The notes below the pieces were generated by a model. That model worked only from the letters and a program-made list of their open reading frames with translations. It searched no databases and was not told where the DNA came from. From JAXMDC01 sp046349035 (GTDB lineage Bacteria; Pseudomonadota; Alphaproteobacteria; Rhizobiales; Kaistiaceae): a stretch of DNA of 64,000 bases. The translations under genes were made by a program, and so were the position numbers. Below, in pieces: positions 60,461 through 64,000 of this stretch. The stretch lies in assembly GCA_046349035.1 (NCBI GenBank), contig JAXMDC010000005.1, positions 62,001 to 126,000 of the forward strand. Direction: 5' to 3'. Within the stretch, counting starts at the first letter, position 1. Every line of letters begins with the position of its first letter.

Positions 60461-61578
60461 GCCGGGGCGTCCTTCTGCGCCGGCGATCCTCGCCGAGCCG
60501 CGACGTCTTCTACCAGATCGGCGAGCCGCTCCACTGCGTCCGGCCGGCCTATCCGCAGTGCCGCAGCAGCCGCCGCCGTCAAACGGCCGGGGTCGGTCAT
60601 CGCCAAGCGAAGCTCGCTCGCCAGACGATCGGCATCGATGTCCTTTTCCAAGAACATCCAGCCTCCACCGGCATCGGCCAGGATTCGCGCATTCTCACGC
60701 TGATCCTGATCGAGGGCATGCGGCAACGGGACCATGATTGCGGGGCGGCCGATGACCGCGAGTTCCGTCACGGTCGAAGCTCCGGCGCGGCAGACAACGA
60801 GATGCGCGGCGGCGATCCGCGCCGGGAGATCCTGGAAAAACGGCTCCGCCTCCAGCGGGACGCTGAGCCGCGCGCAGGCTGCGCGGACCCGTTCGAGGTC
60901 CTCGGGCCGGCATTGTTGGGTAAGCGATATCCGGTTCCGAAAGTCGGCCGGCAGCTTCTCCAACGCCGCCGGGACGACATCGGAAAGGTAGCGGGCACCC
61001 TGGCTGCCTCCGAACACCAGGAGTCGCAGGCGCTCGCCACCTGTCGGGGCCCGATAGGCCGCGCCGGCGAGAGCGCGAACGACCGCCCGCACCGGGTTGC
61101 CGGTCAGGCGCACCTTGCCACGGTCGGCGTCTCGCACATTGATGGCCGCCGTCGTTGCCGCGACTGCGGTCACGCGCGAGGCAAGGAGACGGTTGGCACG
61201 CCCGAGCACCGCGTTGGCCTCGTGCACCACGCTCGGTACCCGCATGAGCGTGGCAGCCATCATCGGCGGCAGGGTCGGGTAGCCGCCGAACCCGACCGCC
61301 ACGCTCGGTCGAAGCCGCACAATAAGCGCGCCAGCCGCGATGAGCCCGAAGCCGAGGCGCGCAGCGGCCCGTGCGCGCGCGACCGCTCCCCCGGCGAAAG
61401 TCGCCGACGGAATGCGGTGAACCGCCTCTGCCGGGAAGTCGCGGCCGTAGCTAGCCACGCGTTCGTCGGTTGCGAGGTGAATGCGGTGACCTCTCCCCCG
61501 GAGCACCTCGGCAAGCGCGGCTGCCGGGAACAGGTGGCCGCCGGTGCCGCCGGCTGCCAGGAGTACGAGGCCCGCCAT
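60457..61578 (-). CDS. murG: MurG, lipid II-forming N-acetylglucosaminyltransferase
   Basis: A 373-residue GT28 glycosyltransferase that adds GlcNAc to lipid I at the inner membrane face. The N-terminal G loop is LLAAGGTGGHLFPAAALAE, and a second glycine loop is VGFGGYPTLPP. HEANAVLGRANRLLA and VFGGSQGARYLSD are also diagnostic, and the donor-binding part is CRAGASTVTELAVIGRPAIMVPLPHA followed by DQDQ. It begins 6 bp after ftsW and overlaps murC. Confidence 0.96.
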   Translation of the reverse strand: MAGLVLLAAGGTGGHLFPAAALAEVLRGRGHRIHLATDERVASYGRDFPAEAVHRIPSATFAGGAVARARAAARLGFGLIAAGALIVRLRPSVAVGFGGYPTLPPMMAATLMRVPSVVHEANAVLGRANRLLASRVTAVAATTAAINVRDADRGKVRLTGNPVRAVVRALAGAAYRAPTGGERLRLLVFGGSQGARYLSDVVPAALEKLPADFRNRISLTQQCRPEDLERVRAACARLSVPLEAEPFFQDLPARIAAAHLVVCRAGASTVTELAVIGRPAIMVPLPHALDQDQRENARILADAGGGWMFLEKDIDADRLASELRLAMTDPGRLTAAAAAALRIGRPDAVERLADLVEDVAARRGSPAQKDAPA

Positions 61579-61584
61579 CGCGCG

Positions 61585-62745
61585 TTAGCCGGCCCGCACC
61601 GCCGCGCCGCGCACCGCCGCCATGCCGCGGAGCAGACTCTGTTGTTCCGGCCGCCGCCGCGTCAGCGCCAGGAGGAGCCCCATCTCCAACGCCACCGCCA
61701 GCATCGATGACCCGCCATAAGAGATGAACGGCAGCGTCATGCCCTTGGCCGGCATCAGACTGAGATTGACCGCCATGTTGATCACCGACTGAATGCCGAA
61801 GACGATCACCAGGCCGGCGACCGCAAGCCGCGAGAAGCTATCCGAGAGGCGGAGGGCGTGAAGGAGGCCACGCAGCACGACGAAGGCAAAGAGCAACGTC
61901 AAGGCGATACAGAGGACCACGCCGAATTCCTCGGCGGCGGCGGCAAAGATGAAGTCCGTGTGAGAGTCGGGAAGGATCTTCTTGATGGTTCCCTCGCCCG
62001 GCCCGCTCCCAAGCCAGCCGCCCCGCAGAAACGACTCGAGGGCGGTATCGACCTGAAACGTGTCGTGCTCCTGCGGGTTGAAGAACCGATCGATGCGCCC
62101 GGCGACGTGCGGAACCGTCATGTAGGCCACGGTCGCGGCGCCAACGCCGCCAAGGCCGATCGCGACGATCCACAGCAGAGGCATGCCGGCAAGAAAGAAC
62201 AGCGCAGCCCACGCGGTCCCGACCAAAAGAGTCTGGCCGAAGTCCGGCTGCGCAATTAGCAGGGCGCCCACGACGCCGAACAAAAGGAAGGCGAAGATCT
62301 TCCCCGGAATTTGCGCTTGGCGCGTGTTCTCGGACATCAGCCAAGCCGCCAGCACGACGAAAGCGGGCTTCATGAACTCCGACGGCTGGATCGAAAGCGG
62401 GCCGAAGTTGATCCAGCGGCGCGCTCCCTTGATCTCCTCCCCGATCATAAGCGTTGCCAGCATCAGCGCCGCCATGACCAAGAAGAGCACAATGGCCAGG
62501 CGCCGCGCTTGGCGGGCGTCGAGGAATGACGCCGCAAAAAGCACCGCGAGGGCCGGGATGAAAAAGAGGACGTGACGCTTGAAGAAGAAGAACGTCTCCA
62601 GGCCGAGGCGTTCCGCGACCGGTGGGCTACCGGCCAAGGACAACACGACGCCGCCGACCATCAGCGTGACCAGAGCCGCCAACAGCGGCTTGTCGACGGT
62701 CCACCACCAGTCGGCAACGATGCCGCGATCGGTGCGACTGACCAT
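61585..62745 (-). CDS. ftsW: FtsW, septal SEDS-family peptidoglycan polymerase
   Basis: A 386-residue, ten-helix membrane protein that polymerises septal glycan from lipid II together with a class B PBP. Diagnostic stretches are KGARRWINFGPLSIQPSEFMKPAFV, QPDFGQTLLV, GPGEGTIKKILPDSHTDFIFAAAAEEFG and LPFISYGGSSMLAVALEMGLLLAL. The ATG at 62745 overlaps the murD stop by one base (TGATG); the frame to 62805 is within murD. Placement in the mur-fts block favours FtsW over RodA. Confidence 0.95.
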   Translation of the reverse strand: MVSRTDRGIVADWWWTVDKPLLAALVTLMVGGVVLSLAGSPPVAERLGLETFFFFKRHVLFFIPALAVLFAASFLDARQARRLAIVLFLVMAALMLATLMIGEEIKGARRWINFGPLSIQPSEFMKPAFVVLAAWLMSENTRQAQIPGKIFAFLLFGVVGALLIAQPDFGQTLLVGTAWAALFFLAGMPLLWIVAIGLGGVGAATVAYMTVPHVAGRIDRFFNPQEHDTFQVDTALESFLRGGWLGSGPGEGTIKKILPDSHTDFIFAAAAEEFGVVLCIALTLLFAFVVLRGLLHALRLSDSFSRLAVAGLVIVFGIQSVINMAVNLSLMPAKGMTLPFISYGGSSMLAVALEMGLLLALTRRRPEQQSLLRGMAAVRGAAVRAG

Positions 62746-64000
62746 CAGGCTGCCTCCCCGTCTCGCCCGGCGCGATCGAGCTGCCCGACCAGAGCTCGAA
62801 AGCAATCGCCGCGTTCCTCGAAATTCTTGAACTGGTCGTACGACGCGCAGGCCGGCGAAAGCAGCACTACCCGCTCGCCGTTCTTGTCCCGCGCCGCATC
62901 CTCGGCGGCAACGGTCAAAGCCGCGTCGAGGGTACCCATTTTCTCGTAGGGGACCTTGCCTTCCAGCGTCGCCGCGAATTCTTCCGTGGCCTCGCCGATC
63001 AGGTAAGCCCCCGCGACCCGGTCGAAGTAACGATCGAGCGTGGCGATTCCGCCGGCCTTCGGCCGGCCGCCGAGGATCCAGTAGATGCGGTCGAAGCTGG
63101 CGAGCGCCTTTGCCGCGGCGTCGGCATTGGTCGCCTTGGAGTCGTTGATGAAGAGCACGGCACCGCGCCGCCCGACTTCCTCCATACGATGCGGCAGCCC
63201 GGCAAAAGTCTTCAATCCTGCTGCAATCTCGGCGTCGCTAAGGCCAACGAAGCGAGCTGCCGCCGCGGCGGCCGCCGCGTTCTGCCAATTATGCTCGCCG
63301 CGAAGCGACCCGACCCCCTCCAGCCGGGCAATCTCCCCGCCGGCCGCCGAATAAAGTCGTCCCGACCTGGCGAAGATGCCGCGTTCGAGCCGATCGCGGC
63401 AGGAGATCGGTACGATCCGATTTGGCGGCTGCGGCAGTCGCTGGAGGATCGTTCGGCAGTTCTCGTCGTCGACGCCTATGACGACTTCCCGCGAGGCGAC
63501 AACTAGGCGCTCCTTCAGCGCCGCGTACCGCGCAAAGGTTCCGTGCCGGTCGATGTGGTCCTCCGAGAGATTCAGCAGAACGCCGACCGTGGGATCGAGG
63601 CTCGGAGCGAGGTCGATCTGGAACGTCGAACACTCGATAACGTGGACGCGCCGAGAGGCCGGTGGCGCGAGCGATAAGATTGGCGTGCCAATGTTGCCGC
63701 CCAAAGCAGTGTCGCGCCCGGCCGATCCCAGGAGGTGCGCGATCAGCGCCGTTGTCGTCGACTTACCGTTCGTGCCGGTGATGGCGACAAACGGAGAGTC
63801 GGGGGCCAGTCGACGGCGCTCGCGGCAGAACAGCTCGACGTCGCCGATCACCTCGACCCCCGCCGCTCTCGCCCTCTCGACTGTCCAATGCGGCTTGGGG
63901 TGCGTCAGCGGCACCCCCGGCGCGAGAATAAGCGCCGAAAAGCGCCCCCAATCGGCTTTCGCCAGATCGGCTATCGGCGCGCCCGACGCTCGCGCCTTCT
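62745..64000 (-). CDS. murD: UDP-N-acetylmuramoylalanine-D-glutamate ligase, 5' end beyond the window
   Basis: At least 418 codons of a Mur ligase that adds D-glutamate. The frame is open to the right edge: upstream of a GTG at 63914 it reads ADWGRFSALILAPGVPLTHP, the normal MurD N-terminal domain, so 63914 is not the start. The P-loop is ITGTNGKSTTTALIAHLL, then LNLSEDHIDRHG and FINDSKATNADAAAKAL, and the C-terminal LLSPACASYDQFKNFEERGD is the MurD signature. About the first 30-50 residues are missing. It is the first visible gene of the division cluster. Confidence 0.95.
   Translation of the reverse strand, partial: KARASGAPIADLAKADWGRFSALILAPGVPLTHPKPHWTVERARAAGVEVIGDVELFCRERRRLAPDSPFVAITGTNGKSTTTALIAHLLGSAGRDTALGGNIGTPILSLAPPASRRVHVIECSTFQIDLAPSLDPTVGVLLNLSEDHIDRHGTFARYAALKERLVVASREVVIGVDDENCRTILQRLPQPPNRIVPISCRDRLERGIFARSGRLYSAAGGEIARLEGVGSLRGEHNWQNAAAAAAAARFVGLSDAEIAAGLKTFAGLPHRMEEVGRRGAVLFINDSKATNADAAAKALASFDRIYWILGGRPKAGGIATLDRYFDRVAGAYLIGEATEEFAATLEGKVPYEKMGTLDAALTVAAEDAARDKNGERVVLLSPACASYDQFKNFEERGDCFRALVGQLDRAGRDGEAA

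Overview
The window is a gene-dense, GC-rich (about 65% by eye) bacterial chromosome segment, best placed in the Alphaproteobacteria and probably in or near the Rhodospirillales. Supporting evidence: a circularly permuted two-piece tmRNA whose tag reads ANDNYAPVALAA; an alpha-type SspB directly downstream of it; alphaproteobacterial families (DUF1007, DUF4169, a PF13467-like ribbon-helix-helix protein); a class II-type EPSP synthase; and the gene order murD-ftsW-murG-murC-murB-ddlB-ftsQ-ftsA-ftsZ-lpxC-bamD-recN-ligA. Placement below class level is inference. I see no phage, insertion sequence or CRISPR array.

Layout. 1-9.7 kb: the start of a fluoride channel gene (crcB), the S41 protease ctpA, a flavin-binding PPOX protein, a SulP permease, and a complete oligopeptide ABC transporter (binding protein, two permeases, fused double ATPase). 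9.7-13.6 kb: less conserved material, comprising an exported metallo-beta-lactamase-fold hydrolase, DUF1007, a short HExxH protein of the aKG-HExxH type, tRNA-Lys(CTT), and an exported protein with an internal duplication. 13.6-28.4 kb: branched-chain amino acid genes (leuA, ilvC, ilvB-UPF0114-ilvN), with pcp, DUF2461, rpsA, cmk, aroA, miaA and serB. The ilvB operon is preceded by a leader peptide and intrinsic terminator that look like a classical attenuator. 28.4-34.9 kb: membrane quality control and thymidylate genes (thyA-folA-hflK-hflC-degP) and a Bcr/CflA-type efflux permease. 35.1-38 kb: ssrA (tmRNA), sspB, fumC, DUF4169 and a frameshifted ribbon-helix-helix gene. 38-46.8 kb: an AsmA-like giant, a UvrD/PcrA helicase, prmA and pepP. 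46.8-64 kb: the division and cell wall cluster, read right to left, from murD (cut by the right edge) to ftsZ, then lpxC, bamD, recN and ligA.

How the parts fit. The right third is one nearly continuous leftward block with many ATGA, TTGA or TGATG overlaps, covering lipid II precursor synthesis (murD, G, C, B, ddlB), the divisome (ftsW, Q, A, Z), lipid A commitment (lpxC) and outer-membrane assembly (bamD). ssrA and sspB form a ribosome-rescue and tagged-protein-degradation pair: the tmRNA tag is the substrate signal that SspB hands to ClpXP. hflK/hflC and degP add membrane and periplasmic proteolysis. leuA, ilvC and ilvB/ilvN together cover the acetolactate synthase, reductoisomerase and leucine-branch entry steps.

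Most of the window is housekeeping and I found no clearly new multi-gene system. The observations most worth checking are the ilv attenuator with a membrane-protein gene (UPF0114) lodged between the acetolactate synthase subunit genes, the ssrA-sspB linkage, the HExxH protein with no convincing N-terminus, the frameshifted ribbon-helix-helix gene overlapping the AsmA stop, and the duplicated exported protein.
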